Part shown: positions 21,736-40,736 of the stretch, one piece after another
Numbering within the stretch: position 1 is the first letter of the stretch
Layout of the letters: each line of letters opens with the position of its first letter
Source: Anas platyrhynchos
Taxonomy: Eukaryota; Chordata; Aves; Anseriformes; Anatidae
Length of the DNA stretch: 64,000 bases
Assembly: GCF_047663525.1 (NCBI RefSeq)
Contig: NC_092616.1
Coordinates: 5,865,501 to 5,929,500, forward strand
Direction of reading: 5' to 3'
Position numbers and translations under genes: made by a program
Notes under the pieces: generated by a model
What the model was told of the DNA's origin: nothing
Database searches by the model: none
Seen by the model: the letters and a program-made list of their open reading frames with translations, nothing else

Positions 21736-24700
21736 TTGACATTTGGGGAGCGTTTGGGGGTGTTTGGGGTGTTTCGGGGCATTTTGGGGGGGTTTAGGGG
21801 GTTTGGGGGCGTTTTGGGCAATTTTGGGGGTTTTGGGGGAGGTTTTGGGGGGATATTTTGGGATTTTGGGTTTTTGGGGACACTGGGGACATTTGGGGAC
21901 ATTTGGGGACATTTTGGTGGTTTTGGGGGCCATTTTGGGTGCTTTTGGGGCCATTTTGGGTGCTTTTGGGGGATATTTTGGGATTTGGGGTTTTTGGGAC
22001 CATTTTGGGGTCATTTTGGGGCCATTTTGGGACCATTTGGGTGGGTTTGGGGGCCATTTTGGGGGGGGTTGGGGAAAAATTTTGGGGTTTTGGGTCCATT
22101 TTGGGTGATTTTGGGTGCTTTTGGGGTTATATTTTGGGATTTTGGGTTTTTGGGGCCAATTTGGGGCCATTTGGGACCATTTGGGTGGGTTTGGGGGCCA
22201 TTTTGTGTGTTTGGGGGGCCATTTTGGGTGGTTTTGGGGCCATTTTGGGTGCTTTTGGGGGGATATTTTGGGTGCTTTTGGGGGATATTTTGGGATTTGG
22301 GGTTTTTGGGACCATTTTGGGGTCATTTTGGGGCCATTTTGGGACCATTTGGGTGGGTTTGGGGGCCATTTTGGGGGGTTTGGGGAAAAATTTTGGGATT
22401 TTGGGTCCATTTGGGGTGATTTTGGGTTCTTTTGGGGTTATATTTTGGGATTTGGGGTTTTTGGGACCATTTTGGGGCCATTTTAGGGCCATTTGGGTGG
22501 GTTTGGGGGACATTTAGGGTGGTTTTGGGGCCATTTTGGGTGTTTGGGGGCCATTTTGGGGGGTTTGGGGAAAAATTTTGGGGTTTTGGGTCCATTTCGG
22601 GTGATTTTGGGTTCTTTTGGGGTTATATTTTGGGATTTGGGGTTTTTGGGGCCAATTTAGGGCCATTTGGGACCATTTGGGTGGTTTGGGGGGAAATTTG
22701 GGTGTTTGGGGGGCCATTTTGGGTGCTTTTGGGTCCATTTTGGGTGCTTTTGGGGGGATATTTTGGGATTTGGGGTTTTTGGGGCCATTTTGGGGCCATT
22801 TTAGGGCCATTTGGGACCAATTGGGTGGTTTGGGGGACATTTAGGGTGGTTTTGGGGCCAGTTTGGGGGGCCATTTTGGGTGGTTTTGGGGCCATTTTAG
22901 GTGGTTTGGGGCCATTTGGGGGCTTTTGGGGGGATATTTTGGGATTTGGGGTTTTTGGGGCCAATTTGGGGCCATTTGGGACCATTTGGGTGGTTTGGGG
23001 GAAAATTTGGGTGTTTGGGGGGGCATTTGTGGGGTTTTGGGGCCATTTTGGGTGGTTTGGGGGCCATTTTGGGTGCTTTTGGGGCCATTTAGGGTGCTTT
23101 TGGGGTTATATTTTGGGATTTTGGGTTTTTGGGACCATTTTGGGGCCATTTTAGGGCCATTTGGGACCATTTGGATGGGTTTGGGGGCCATTTTGGGGGG
23201 GGGTGGGGGAAATTTGGGGGGTTTTGGGTCCATTTGGGGTGATTTTGGGTGCTTTTGGGGTTATATTTAGGGATTTTGGGTTTTTGGGACGATTTTGGGG
23301 CCATTTTGGGGCCATTTGGGACCATTTGGGTGGGTTTGGGGGCCATTTTGGGGGGGTTTGGGGAAAAATTTGGGGGTTTTGGGTCCATTTTGGGTGATTT
23401 TGGGTGCTTTGGGGGGATATTTTGGGATTTTGGGTTTTTGGGGCCATTTTGGGGCCATTTTAGGGCCATTTGATACCAATTGGGTGGATTTGGGGGCCAT
23501 TTTGGGGGGGGTTGGGGGAAATTTGGGGGGTTTTGGGTCCATTTGGGGTGATTTTGGGTGCTTTTGGGGTTATATTTGGGACCATTTTGGGTTTTTGGGA
23601 CGATTTTGGGGCCATTTTGGGGCCATTTGGGACCATTTGGGTGGGTTTGGGGGCCATTTTTGGGGGGTTTGGGGAAAAATTTGGGGGTTTTGGGTCCATT
23701 TTGGGTGATTTTGGGTGCTTTGGGGGGATATTTTGGGATTTTGGGTTTTTGGGGCCATTTTGGGGCCATTTTAGGGCCATTTGGGACCAATTGGGTGGAT
23801 TTGGGGGACATTTTTGGGGGGTTGGGGGCCATTTGGGTGGGTTTGGGGCCATTTTAGGTGGTTTGGGGCCATTTTGGGTGCTTTTGGGGGATATTTTGGG
23901 ATTTTGGGTTTTTGGGGCCATTTTGGGGCCATTTTAGGGCCATTTGGGACCAATTGGGTGGGTTTGGGGGCCATTTTGGGGGGGTTGGGGGAAATTTTGG
24001 GGGTTTTGGGTCCATTTTGGGTGATTTTGGGTGCTTTTGGGGTTATATTTTGGGATTTTGGGTTTTTGGGACCATTTTGGGGCCATTTTAGGGCCATTTG
24101 GGACCAATTGGGTGGGTTTGGGGGCCATTTTGGGGGGGTTGGGGGAAAATTTGGGGGTGTTGGGTCCATTTTGGGTGATTTTGGGTGCTTTTTGGGGGAT
24201 ATTTTGGGATTTTGGGTTTTTGGGGCCAATTTGGGGCCATTTGGGACCATTTGGGTGGGTTTGGGGGCCATTTTGGGTGGTTTGGGGGCCATTTTGGGTG
24301 CTTTTTGGGGGATATTTTGGGATTTTGGGTTTTTGGGGGCAATTTGGGGCCATTTGGGACCATTTGGGTGGTTTGGGGGGAAATTTGGGTGGGTTTGGGG
24401 AAAATTTGGGTGTTTGGGGGCCATTTGGGTGGTTTTGGGGCCATTTGGGGTGCTTTTGGGGCCATTTGGGGGCTTTTGGGGTTATATTTTGGGATTTGGG
24501 GTTTTTGGGACCATTTTGGGGTCATTTTGGGGCCATTTTGGGACCATTTGGGTGGGTTTGGGGGCCATTTTGGGGGGGGTTGGGGGAAATTTTGGGGGTT
24601 TTGGGTCCATTTTGGGTGCTTTTGGGTGCTTTTGGGGTTATATTTTGGGATTTTGGATTTTTGGGACCATTTTGGGGCAATTTTGGGGCCATTTGGGACC

Positions 24701-27700
24701 ATTTGGGTGGGTTTGGGGGCCATTTTGTGTGTTTGGGGGGCCATTTTGGGTGGTTTGGGGGCCATTTGGGTGCTTTTGGGGCCATTTGGGGGCTTTTGGG
24801 GTTATATTTTGGGATTTTGGGTTTTTGGGACCATTTTGGGGCCAATTTGGGGCCATTTTGGGACCATTTGGGTGGTTTGGGGGGAAATTTGGGTGGGTTT
24901 GGGGAAAATTTGGGTGTTTGGGGGCCATTTGGGTGGTTTTGGGTCCATTTTGGGTGATTTTGGGTGCTTTGGGGGGATATTTTGGGATTTGGGGTTTTGG
25001 GGGCCATTTTGGGGCCATTTTGGGACCATTTTGGGACCATTTGGGTGGGTTTGGGGGCCATTTTGGAGGGTTTGGGGGAAATTTTGGGGGTTTGGGGTCC
25101 ATTTGGGGTGATTTGGGGTGCTTTTTGGGGGATATTTTGGGATTTGGGGTTTTTGGGACCATTTTGGGGTCATTTTGGGGCAATTTGGGACCATTTGGGT
25201 GGGTTTGGGGGACATTCTCGGGGGGTTGGGGGCCATTTGGGTGGGTTTGGGGCCATTTTGGGTGGTTTGGGGGCCATTTGGGTGGTTTTGGGGCCATTTT
25301 GGGTGCTTTTGGGGGGATATTTTGGGATTTGGGAATTTTGGGGCGATTTTGGGGTTACGGGGGATATTTTGGGGTTTTGGGGACATTTGGGGGTCATTTA
25401 TTTGGGGCCATTTGGGTGGTTTGGGGGCCATTTTGGGTGTTTGGGGGGCCATTTTGGGTGCTTTTGGGGCCATTTTGGGTGCTTTTGGGGGGATATTTTG
25501 GGATTTTGGGTTTTTGGGACCATTTTGGGGCCATTTTAGGGCCATTTGGGACCATTTGGGTGGGTTTGGGGGCCATTTTGGGGGGTTTGGGGAAAAATTT
25601 TGGGGTTTTGGGTCCATTTCGGGTGATTTTGGGTTCTTTTGGGGTTATATTTTGGGATTTTGGGTTTTTGGGGCCATTTTGGGGCCATTTGGGACCATTT
25701 GGGACCATTTGGGTGGGTTTGGGGGCCATTTTGGGGGGGTTGGGGGAAATTTTGGGGGTTTTGGGTCCATTTTGGGTGATTTTGGGTGCTTTTTGGGGGA
25801 TATTTTGGGATTTTGGGTTTTTGGGACCATTTTGGGGCCAATTTGGGGCCATTTTGGGACCATTTGGGTGCGTTTGGGGGCCATTTTGGGGGGGTTGGGG
25901 GAAATTTTGGGGGTTTTGCGTCCATTTTGGGTGATTTTGGGTCCTTTTGGGGGGATATTTTGGGTGCTTTTGGGGGATATTTTGGGATTTGGGGTTTTGG
26001 GGACCATTTTGGGGCCATTTTGGGGATAATTTGGGACCATTTGGGTGGGTTTGGGGGCCATTTTGGGTGGTTTGGGGGCCATTTTGGGTATTTGGGGGGC
26101 CATTTTGGGTGGTTTTAGGGCCATTTTGGGTGCTTTTGGGGGGATATTTTGGGATTTTGGGTTTTTGGGACCATTTTGGGGCCAATTTGGGGCCATTTTG
26201 GGACCATTTGGGTGGGTTTGGGGGCCATTTTGGGGGGTTTGGGGGAAAATTTGGGGGTTTGGGGTCCATTTTGGGTGATTTTGGGTGCTTTTTGGGGGAT
26301 ATTTTGGGATTTTGGGTTTTTGGGGCCAATTTGGGGCCATTTGGGACCATTTGGGTGGGTTTGGGGGACATTTAGGGTGGTTTGGGGGCCATTTTGGGTG
26401 GTTTGGGGGCCATTTTGGGTGGTTTTAGGGCCATTTTGGGTGATTTTGGGGGGATATTTTGGGATTTTGGGTTTTTGGGACCATTTTGGGGTCATTTTGG
26501 GGCTATTTGGGACCATTTGGGTGGTTTGGGGGACATTTAGGGTGGTTTTGGGGCCATTTTGGGTGGTTTGGGGGCCATTTTGGGTGGTTTTAGGGCCATT
26601 TTGGGTGCTTTTGGGGTTATATTTTGGAATTTTGGGTTTTTGGGACCATTTTGGGGTCATTTTGGGGCTATTTGGGACCATTTGGGTGGTTTGGGGGACA
26701 TTTAGGGTGGTTTGGGGGCCATTTTGGGTGGTTTGGGGGCCATTTTGGGTGGTTTTAGGGCCATTTTGGGTGCTTTTGGTGTTATATTTTGGGATTTTGG
26801 GTTTTTGGGACCATTTTGGGGCAATTTTGGGGCAATTTGGGACCATTTGGGTGGGTTTGGGGGACATTTAGGGTGGTTTGGGGGCCATTTTGGGTGGTTT
26901 GGGGGCCATTTTGGGTGCTTTTGGGGCCATTTTGGGGCTTTTGGGGGGATATTTTGGGATTTTGGGTTTTTGGGACCATTTTGGGGCAATTTTGGGGCAA
27001 TTTGGGACCATTTGGGTGGGTTTGGGGGACATTTAGGGTGGTTTGGGGGCCATTTTGGGTGGTTTTAGGGCCATTTTGGGTGCTTTTGGGGGGATATTTT
27101 GGGATTTTGGGTTTTTGGGGGCAATTTGGGGCCATTTGGGACCATTTGGGTTGTTTGGGGGGAAATTTGGGTGGGTTTGGGGTAAATTTGGGTGTTTGGG
27201 GGCCATTTGGGTGGTTTTGGGGCCATTTTAGGTGGTTTGGGGCCATTTTGGGTGCTTTTGGGGGGATATTTTGGGATTTGGGGATTTTGGGACCATTTTG
27301 GGGCCATTTTGGGGCCATTTGGGACCATTTGGGTGGGTTTGGGGGCCATTTTGGGGGGTTTGGGGGAAAATTTGGGGGTTTGGGGTTCATTTGGGGTGAT
27401 TTTGGGTGCTTTTGGGGGGATATTTTGGGATTTTGGGTTTTTGGGGCCAATTTGGGGTCATTTTAGGGCCATTTGGGACAATTTGGGTGGGTTTGGGGGA
27501 CATTTTCGGGGGGTTTGGGGGAAAATTTGGGGGTTTTGGGTCCATTTTGGGTGATTTTGGGTGCTTTTGGGGGGATATTTTGGGTGCTTTTGGGGGATAT
27601 TTTGGGATTTGGGGTTTTTGGGACCATTTTGGGGTCATTTTGGGGCCATTTTGGGACCATTTGGGTGGGTTTGGGGGCCATTTTGGGGGGGGTTGGGGGA

Positions 27701-27990
27701 AATTTTGGGGGTTTTGGGTCCATTTTGGGTGCTTTTGGGGCCATTTGGGGGCTTTTGGGGTTATATTTTGGGATTTGGGGTTTTTGGGGCCATTTTGGGG
27801 CCATTTTAGGGCCATTTGGGACCAATTGGGTGGGTTTGGAGGCCATTTTGGGGGGGTTGGGGGAAATTTTGGGGGTTTTGGGTCCATTTCGGGTGATTTT
27901 GGTTTCTTTTGGGGTTATATTTTGGGATTTGGGGTTTTTGGGACCATTTTGGGGTCATTTTGGGGCAATTTGGGACCACCCTTGCCCTCC
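21736..27990. repeat. GGCCATTTTGGG / GGGATATTTTGGGATTTTGG array, last ARMC5 intron
   Basis: A 6.2-kb array is made of units such as GGGACCATTTGGGTGGGTTT, TTTTGGGGGCCATTTTGGG and GGGGATATTTTGGGATTTT, with a rough period of 150-190 bp between ATATTTTGGG landmarks. It is G-rich on the + strand and C/A-rich on the other. The largest continuous frame is over 700 codons but consists only of repeat translation. The last 25 bases, CTTGCCCTCCTTCCCCCGCAG, form a good 3' splice site. Confidence 0.93.
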
Positions 27991-28001
27991 TTCCCCCGCA
28001 G

Positions 28002-34590
<6,589 letters not shown>

Positions 34591-36150
34591 GGGCTCTGCC
34601 CCATAGATTCTGGGGGGCGCTGCCCCATAGATCCCAGCCCCACACATCCCTGCCCCACATATTCTGTGGGTCCCAGCCCCATAGATCCCAGCCCCACAGC
34701 TCCCTGCCCCACAGATTCCGGGGGTCCGAGCCCCACACATTCCATGGGTCCCTGCCCCACACATCCCAGCCCCACAGGTCCCTGCCCCACACATTCTGTG
34801 GGTCCGAGCCCCATAGATCTCAGCCCCACACGACCCATAGATCCCAGCCCTACACATCCCAGCCCCACACATCCCTGCCCCATAGATCCCTGCCCTATAG
34901 ATCCCAGCCCCACACATCCCAGCCCCACACATTCCTGCCCCATAGATCCCTGCCCCATAGATTCCTGCCCCATGGATCCCTGCCCCACAGATTCTGGGGG
35001 TCCCAGCCCCATAGATCTCAGCCCCACACGACCCATAGATCCCAGCCCCACAGGTCCCAGCCCCACAGATCCCTGCCCCACACATCCCGGGGGTCCCTGC
35101 CCCACAGATTCTGGGGGTCCCAGCCCCACAGATCCTCGCCCCACACATTCTGGGGGTCCTTGCCCCATAGATCCCTGCCCCACACATCCCAGCCCCATAG
35201 ATCCCACAGGTCCCAGCCCCACATATCCCTGCCCCACACATTCTGGGGGTCCCAGCCCCATAGATCCCAGCCCCACATATCCCTGCCCCACACATTTTGG
35301 AGGTTCCAGCCCCATACATTCTGGGGGTCCCAGCCCCACACATCCCAGACCCACACATTCTGTGGGTCCCTGCCCCATAGATCCCAGCCCCACAGGTCCC
35401 TGCCCCACATATTCTGGGGGTCCCTGCCCCACACATCTCAGCCCCATACATTCTGGGGGTCCCAGCCCCATAGATCCCAGCCCCACATGTCCCATAGATC
35501 CCAGCCCCACACATTCTGTGGGTCCCTGCCCCACATATTCTGGGGGTCCCAGCCGCACAGCTCCCAGCCCCACATATCCCTGCCCCACACATTTTGGAGG
35601 TTCCAGACCCATACATTCTGGGGGTCCCAGCCCCACACATCCCAGACCCACACATTCTGTGGGTCCCTGCCCCATAGATCCCAGCCCCACAGGTCCCTGC
35701 CCCACATATTCTGGGGGTCCCTGCCCCACACATCTCAGCCCCATACATTCTGGGGGTCCCAGCCCCATAGATCCCAGCCCCACATGTCCCATAGATCCCA
35801 GCCCCACACATTCTGTGGGTCCCTGCCCCACATATTCTGGGGGTCCCAGCCGCACAGCTCCCAGCCCCACATATCCCTGCCCCACACATTTTGGAGGTTC
35901 CAGACCCATACATTCTGGGGGTCCCAGCCCCACACATCCCCGCCCCACACATTCTGTGGGTCCCATCCCCATAGATCCCAGCCCCATAGATCCCATCCCT
36001 ATAGATCCCATAGGTCCCAGCCCCATAGGTCCCAGCCCCATAGATCCCAGCCCCATAGATCCTGCCCCATAGATCCCTGCCCCATAGATCCTGCCCCACA
36101 CATCCCAGCCCCATAGATCCTGCCCCATAGATCCCCGCCCCACACATCCC
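34591..36150. repeat. Intergenic satellite CCCAGCCCCATAGATCC / CACACATTCTGGGGGTCC
   Basis: Units of 14-20 bp (TCCCTGCCCCACAGATTCTG) fill the space between the two genes. Over them lies a 297-bp higher-order repeat: the landmark AGCCGCACAGCTCC occurs at 35551 and 35848, and a further partial copy lies upstream. Long open frames on both strands here are repeat artefacts. Confidence 0.9.
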
Positions 36151-36241
36151 GGGTTCCCCCCCCCCTTCCCTCCCCCCCCCCCATTTTTGGGATCCCCCCC
36201 CCTCCCCCCCCCCCGTGCCCCTCCCCCCGGGGCCGCCACTT

Positions 36242-36251
36242 CCATATTTGG
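36242..36251 (+). promoter_or_regulatory. TGFB1I1: CArG box (SRF site) CCATATTTGG
   Basis: CCATATTTGG is a perfect CC(A/T)6GG match, 57 bp before the start codon, in sequence otherwise almost devoid of A/T. SRF-driven transcription in smooth-muscle and contractile cells fits the known expression of Hic-5. Confidence 0.8.
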
Positions 36252-36272
36252 GCATCGCGGGGCCGCGGGGGG

Positions 36273-36283
36273 GGGGCGGGGCC
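36273..36283 (+). promoter_or_regulatory. TGFB1I1: GC box GGGGCGGGGCC
   Basis: A GGGGCGGGGCC word, the Sp1/KLF consensus, lies 25 bp upstream of the start codon. In such GC-rich DNA a chance match is possible. Confidence 0.5.
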
Positions 36284-36307
36284 GGGGGGGCCCCACCCGG
36301 AGCCACC

Positions 36308-36320
36308 ATGGAGGAGCTGG
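36308..36320 (+). CDS. TGFB1I1: TGFB1I1 exon 1 (start codon, beginning of LD1)
   Basis: TGFB1I1 (Hic-5/ARA55) is a paxillin-family scaffold of focal adhesions and a nuclear-receptor coactivator. Exon 1 encodes MEEL plus one base, with GCCACCATGG as start context and donor CTGG|GTAAG at 36321. The mammalian protein begins MEDLDALLADLE, and exon 2 supplies the rest of that motif. This short first coding exon, placed just after the promoter, supports this start. Confidence 0.92.
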
Positions 36321-39300
36321 GTAAGGGCGGGGGGACCCCAAAACTGCCCCAAAACTGCCCCAAAACTGCCCCATAGGGAGCCCGGGGGGACCCCATAAAT
36401 ACCCTATAGAGACCCTATAGGGACCCCATAGAGACCCCATAGAGATCCCATAACTACCCTATAGAGACCCCATCGGGACCCTATAGAGACCCCATAGGGA
36501 CCCTATAGCCGGCCCTATAAGTGACCCTATAGCCCCGACCCTACAGAGACCCCATAACTGCCCCAAAACTGCCCCATAGGGACCTTATAGAGACCCTATA
36601 GAGACCCCATAACTGCCCTATAGGGACCCCATAGGGACCCCATAGGGACGCCATAACTGCCCCATAACTGCCCCATAACTGCCCCATAGAGACCCTATAG
36701 AGACCCCATAACTGCCCTATAGGGACCCTATAGAGACCCCATAGAGACCCCATAGGGATCCCATAACTGCCCTATAGGGACCCCAGAGAGACCCCATAAC
36801 TGCCCCATAGGGAGCCCAGAAGGACCCTATAGCCGGCCCTATAAGTGACCCTATAGCCCCGACCCTATAGAGACCCCATAGGGACCCCATAACTGCCCCA
36901 TAGGGAGCCCAGAGGGACCCTATAGCAGGCCCCATAAGTGACCCTATACCCCCGACCCTATAGCCAAGTCCCTATAGCGACCCTATAGCTGCCCTATAGC
37001 CGACCCTACAGCCCCGACCCCATAGAGACCCTATAGAGACCCCATGGCTGCCCTATAGCTGGCCCTATAAGCGACCCTATAGCCCCGACCCTATAGAGAC
37101 CCCATAGAGACCCCATAACTGCCCCATAACTGCCCCATAGAGACCCTATAGGGACCCCATAGGGACCCCATAGAGACCCTATAGGGACCCCATAGGGACC
37201 CCATAATTGCCCCATAGAGACCCCATCGGGACCCCATAGAGACCCTATAGCCGGCCCTATAGCTGGCCCTATAAGCGACCCTATAGCCCCAACCCCATAG
37301 AGACCCTATAGGGACCCCATAACTGCCCCATAGGGAGCCCAGAGGGACCCTATAGCCGGCCCTATAAGCGACCCTATAGCCCTGACCCTATAGCGGCCCT
37401 ATAGAGACCCCATACAGACCCCATAGCGACCCTATAGCTGCCCTATGGCTGCCCTATAGCCCCGACCCTGTAGCCAAGACCCTATAGAGACCCCATAGGG
37501 ACCCCATAGGGACCCCAAAGGGACCCCAGGGGGACCCCAAAACTGCCCCATAGAGACCCTATAGAGACCCCATAGAGACCCCATAGCTGCCCTATAGCCA
37601 GCCCTATAAGCGACCCTATAGCCCCGACCCTATAGAGACCCCATAACTGCCCCATAACTGCCCCATAGAGACCCCATAGGGACCCCATAGAGACCCCATA
37701 ACTGCCCCATAGGGACCCCATAGAGACCCTATAGGGACCCCATAACTGCCCCATAGGGACCCCATAAATACCCTATAGAGACCCCATAACTGCCCTATAG
37801 GGACCCCATAACTGCCCCATAATTGCCCCATAGGGACCCCATACAGACCCCATAGAGACCCTATGGCCGGCCCTATAGTCGGCCCTATAAGCGACCCTAT
37901 AGCCAAGACCCCATAGAGACCCCATAGAGACCCTATAGGGATCCCATAACTGCTCTATAGGGACCCCAGAGAGACCCCATAGGGACCCTATAGCCGGCCC
38001 TATAAGTGACCCTATAGCCCCGACCCTATAGCAACCCTATAAGATACCCCATAGAGACCCCATAGCTGCCCTATAGCCGACCCTATAGGCCCGACCCCAT
38101 AGAGACCCCATAGAGACCCTATAGAGACCCCATAGCTGCCCTATAGCCGGCCCTATAAGTGACCCTATAGCCCCGACCCTATAGCCAAGACCCTATAGCG
38201 ACCCTATAGAGAACCCCAGAGAGACCCCATAGCGACCCTATAGCTGGCCCTATAAGCGACCCTATAGCCCCGACCCTATAGAGACCCCATAGAGACCCCA
38301 TAACTGCCCCATAGGGAGCCCAGAGGGACCCCATAGCCGGCCCTATAAGTGACCCTATAGCCCTGACCCTATAGCCAAGTCCCTATAGCGACCCTATAGA
38401 TGCCCTATAGCCGGCCCTATAGCAGCCCTATAGAGACCCCATAGAGACCCTATAGCAACCCTATAGCTGCCCTATAGCCGGCCCTATAAGCGACCCTATA
38501 GCCCCGACCCTATTACAACCCTATAGAGACCCTGTAGAGACCCTATAGGGACCCTATAGCTGCCCTATAGCCCCGACCCTATAGCCAATACCCTATAGAG
38601 ACCCCATAGAGACCCCATAGGGATCTCATAACTGCCCTATAGCCGGCCCTATAAGTGACCCTATAGCCCCGACCCTATAGCCAAGACCCCATAGCGACCC
38701 TATAGAGACCCCAGAGAGACCCTATAGAGACCCTATGGCCGGCCCTATAAGTGACCCTATAGCCCTGACCCTATAGCCAAGACCCCATAGCGACCCTATA
38801 GAGACCCTATAGAGACCCTATAGAGACCCTAAAGCCCCGACCCTATAGCGCCCCTATAGAGACCCCATAACTCCCCCAGAGAGACCCCATAGGGACCCTA
38901 CAGCCAGCCCTATAAGTGACCCTATAGCCCTGACCCCATAGAGACCCTATAGAGACCCCATAGGGACCCCATAACTGCCCCATAGGGAGCCCAGAGAGAC
39001 CCCATCGGGACCCTATGGGGACCCTATAGCCCGGACCCTATTACAACCCTATAGAGACCCTGTAGAGACCCTATAGGGACCCTATAGCTGCCCTATAGCC
39101 CCGACCCTGTAGCCATGACCCTATAGGGACCCTATAGAGACCCCATAGAGACCCCATAGGGATCCCATAACTGCCCTATAGGGACCCCAGAGAGACCCCA
39201 TAGGGACCCCATAGCGACCCTATAGCGGGCCCCATAAGTGACCCTATAGCCCTGACCCTATAGCCAAGTCCCTATAGCGACCCTATAGATGCCCTATAGC

Positions 39301-39720
39301 CGGCCCTACAGCCCCGACCCTATAGCAGCCCTATAGAGACCCCAGAGAGACCCCATAGCTGCCCTATAGCCAGCCCTATAAGCGACCCTATAGCCCCGAC
39401 CCTATAGAGACCCCATAGGGACCCCATAACTGCCCCATAGGGAGCCCAGAGAGACCCCATCGGGACCCTATAGAGACCCTATGGCCGGCCCTATAGCCGG
39501 CCCTATAAGCGACCCTATAGCCCCGACCCTATAGAGCATAACTGCCCCATAACTGCCCCATAGAGACCCTATAGAGACCCTAAAGCCCCGACCCTATAGC
39601 CGAGACCCTATAGAGACCCCATAGAGACCCTATAGCTGCCCTATAGCCAGCCCAATAAGCAACCCTATAGCTGGCCCTATAGCCCTGTCCCTATAGCCGG
39701 CCCTATAGCTCTGACCCCAT
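36321..39720. repeat. TGFB1I1 intron 1, part 1: GACCCTATAGAGACCCCATAG array
   Basis: After about 60 bases of C/A-rich sequence the intron is filled by units such as GACCCTATAGAGACCCCATA and GGCCCTATAAGTGACCC. This is the same CCCTATAG family as the ARMC5 intron at 12634, and it is complementary in sense to TGFB1I1 intron 7. Confidence 0.93.
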
Positions 39721-40660
39721 ACCTGACCCTATTTCCTGTCCCTATACAATCCCTATAGCCTGACCCTATAGCCCCGACCCTATACCTGACCCTATAACCC
39801 TAACCCTATACCCAACCCTATAGCCCCGACCCTATATGTACCAACCCCATATCCCCCGACCCCATAACCCTGTGACCCCGTGACCCCATAAACCTGACCC
39901 TAAAACCCCATGACCCTTGACCCCATAACCCCCTGACCCCATGACCCCTGATCCCATAACCCCTGACCCCATAACCCCTGACCCTATAAACCCCAACCCC
40001 ATAACCCCATAACCCTGACCCTATAACCCCTGACCCCATGACCCCATAACCCCTCACCCCGTGACCCCATAACCCCCTGACCCTATAACTGACCCCATAA
40101 CCCCGACCCCATAACCCCTGACCCTATAACCCCTGACCCCATAACCCCTGACCCCATAACCCCATAACCCCTGACCCTATAACTGACCCCATAACCCCCT
40201 GACCCCATAACCGCCAACCTCATGACCCCATAACCCCATAACCCTGACCCCATAACCCCTGACCCCATAACCCCCAACCCTATAAACCCCATCCCCATAA
40301 CCCCATAACCCCTGACCCCATAACCCCCAACCCCATAACCCCATAACCCTGACCCTATAACCCCTGACCCCATAACCCCATAACCCATAACCCTTGACCC
40401 CATAACCCCTGACCCTATAACTGACCCCATAACCCCGTGACCCCATAACCCCTGACCCCATAACCCCTGACCCCATAACCCCTGACCCTATAACCCCAAC
40501 CCCATAACCCCATAACCCCTGACCCCATAACCCTTGACCCCATAACCCCAACCCCATAACCCCATAACCCTTGACCCCATAACCCCCTGACCCCATAACC
40601 CCATGACCCCATAACCCCTGACCCTATAACTGACCCCATAACCGCGTGACCCCATAACCC
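39721..40660. repeat. TGFB1I1 intron 1, part 2: CCCCATAACCCCTGA array
   Basis: Nearly uniform CCCCATAACCCCTGA and CCCTATAACTGA units run up to the exon 2 acceptor. The unit is the reverse complement of the one filling intron 3 (44415-46275). Confidence 0.93.
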
Positions 40661-40665
40661 CACAG

Positions 40666-40736
40666 ACGCCCTATTGGCTGACCTCGAGGTCACGACCTCT
40701 CACCTCGCCCGGAGGCCCCGCCCCCCCGCCGACCCC
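40666..40736 (+). CDS. TGFB1I1: TGFB1I1 exon 2 (LD1 motif)
   Basis: The exon completes an Asp codon and reads ALLADLEVTTSHLARRPRPP-ADP, giving MEELDALLADLEVTTSH across the junction. This is the LD1 motif (LDxLLxxL), a helix that docks partners such as FAK family kinases or parvin in paxillin-type proteins. The acceptor is CCCCACAG (to 40665) and the donor is CCCC|GTGAGA (40737), phase 0. There are no frame problems. Confidence 0.93.

Larger units (their letters stand above)
36160..36307 (+). promoter_or_regulatory. TGFB1I1: TGFB1I1 promoter and 5' UTR
   Basis: The only non-satellite DNA between the genes lies directly before the ATG. It is very GC-rich, with C runs, a CArG box (36242-36251), a GC box (36273-36283) and a Kozak context GCCACCATGG at the start codon. 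No TATA box is placed usefully. The transcription start cannot be fixed from the sequence. Confidence 0.75.

Noticed and set aside
23781..25934. Open frame of 717 codons (Gly/Phe/Trp-rich)
   Set aside because: Pure translation of the last ARMC5 intron satellite, with no splice, domain or start context. Other frames of the same array are also open.
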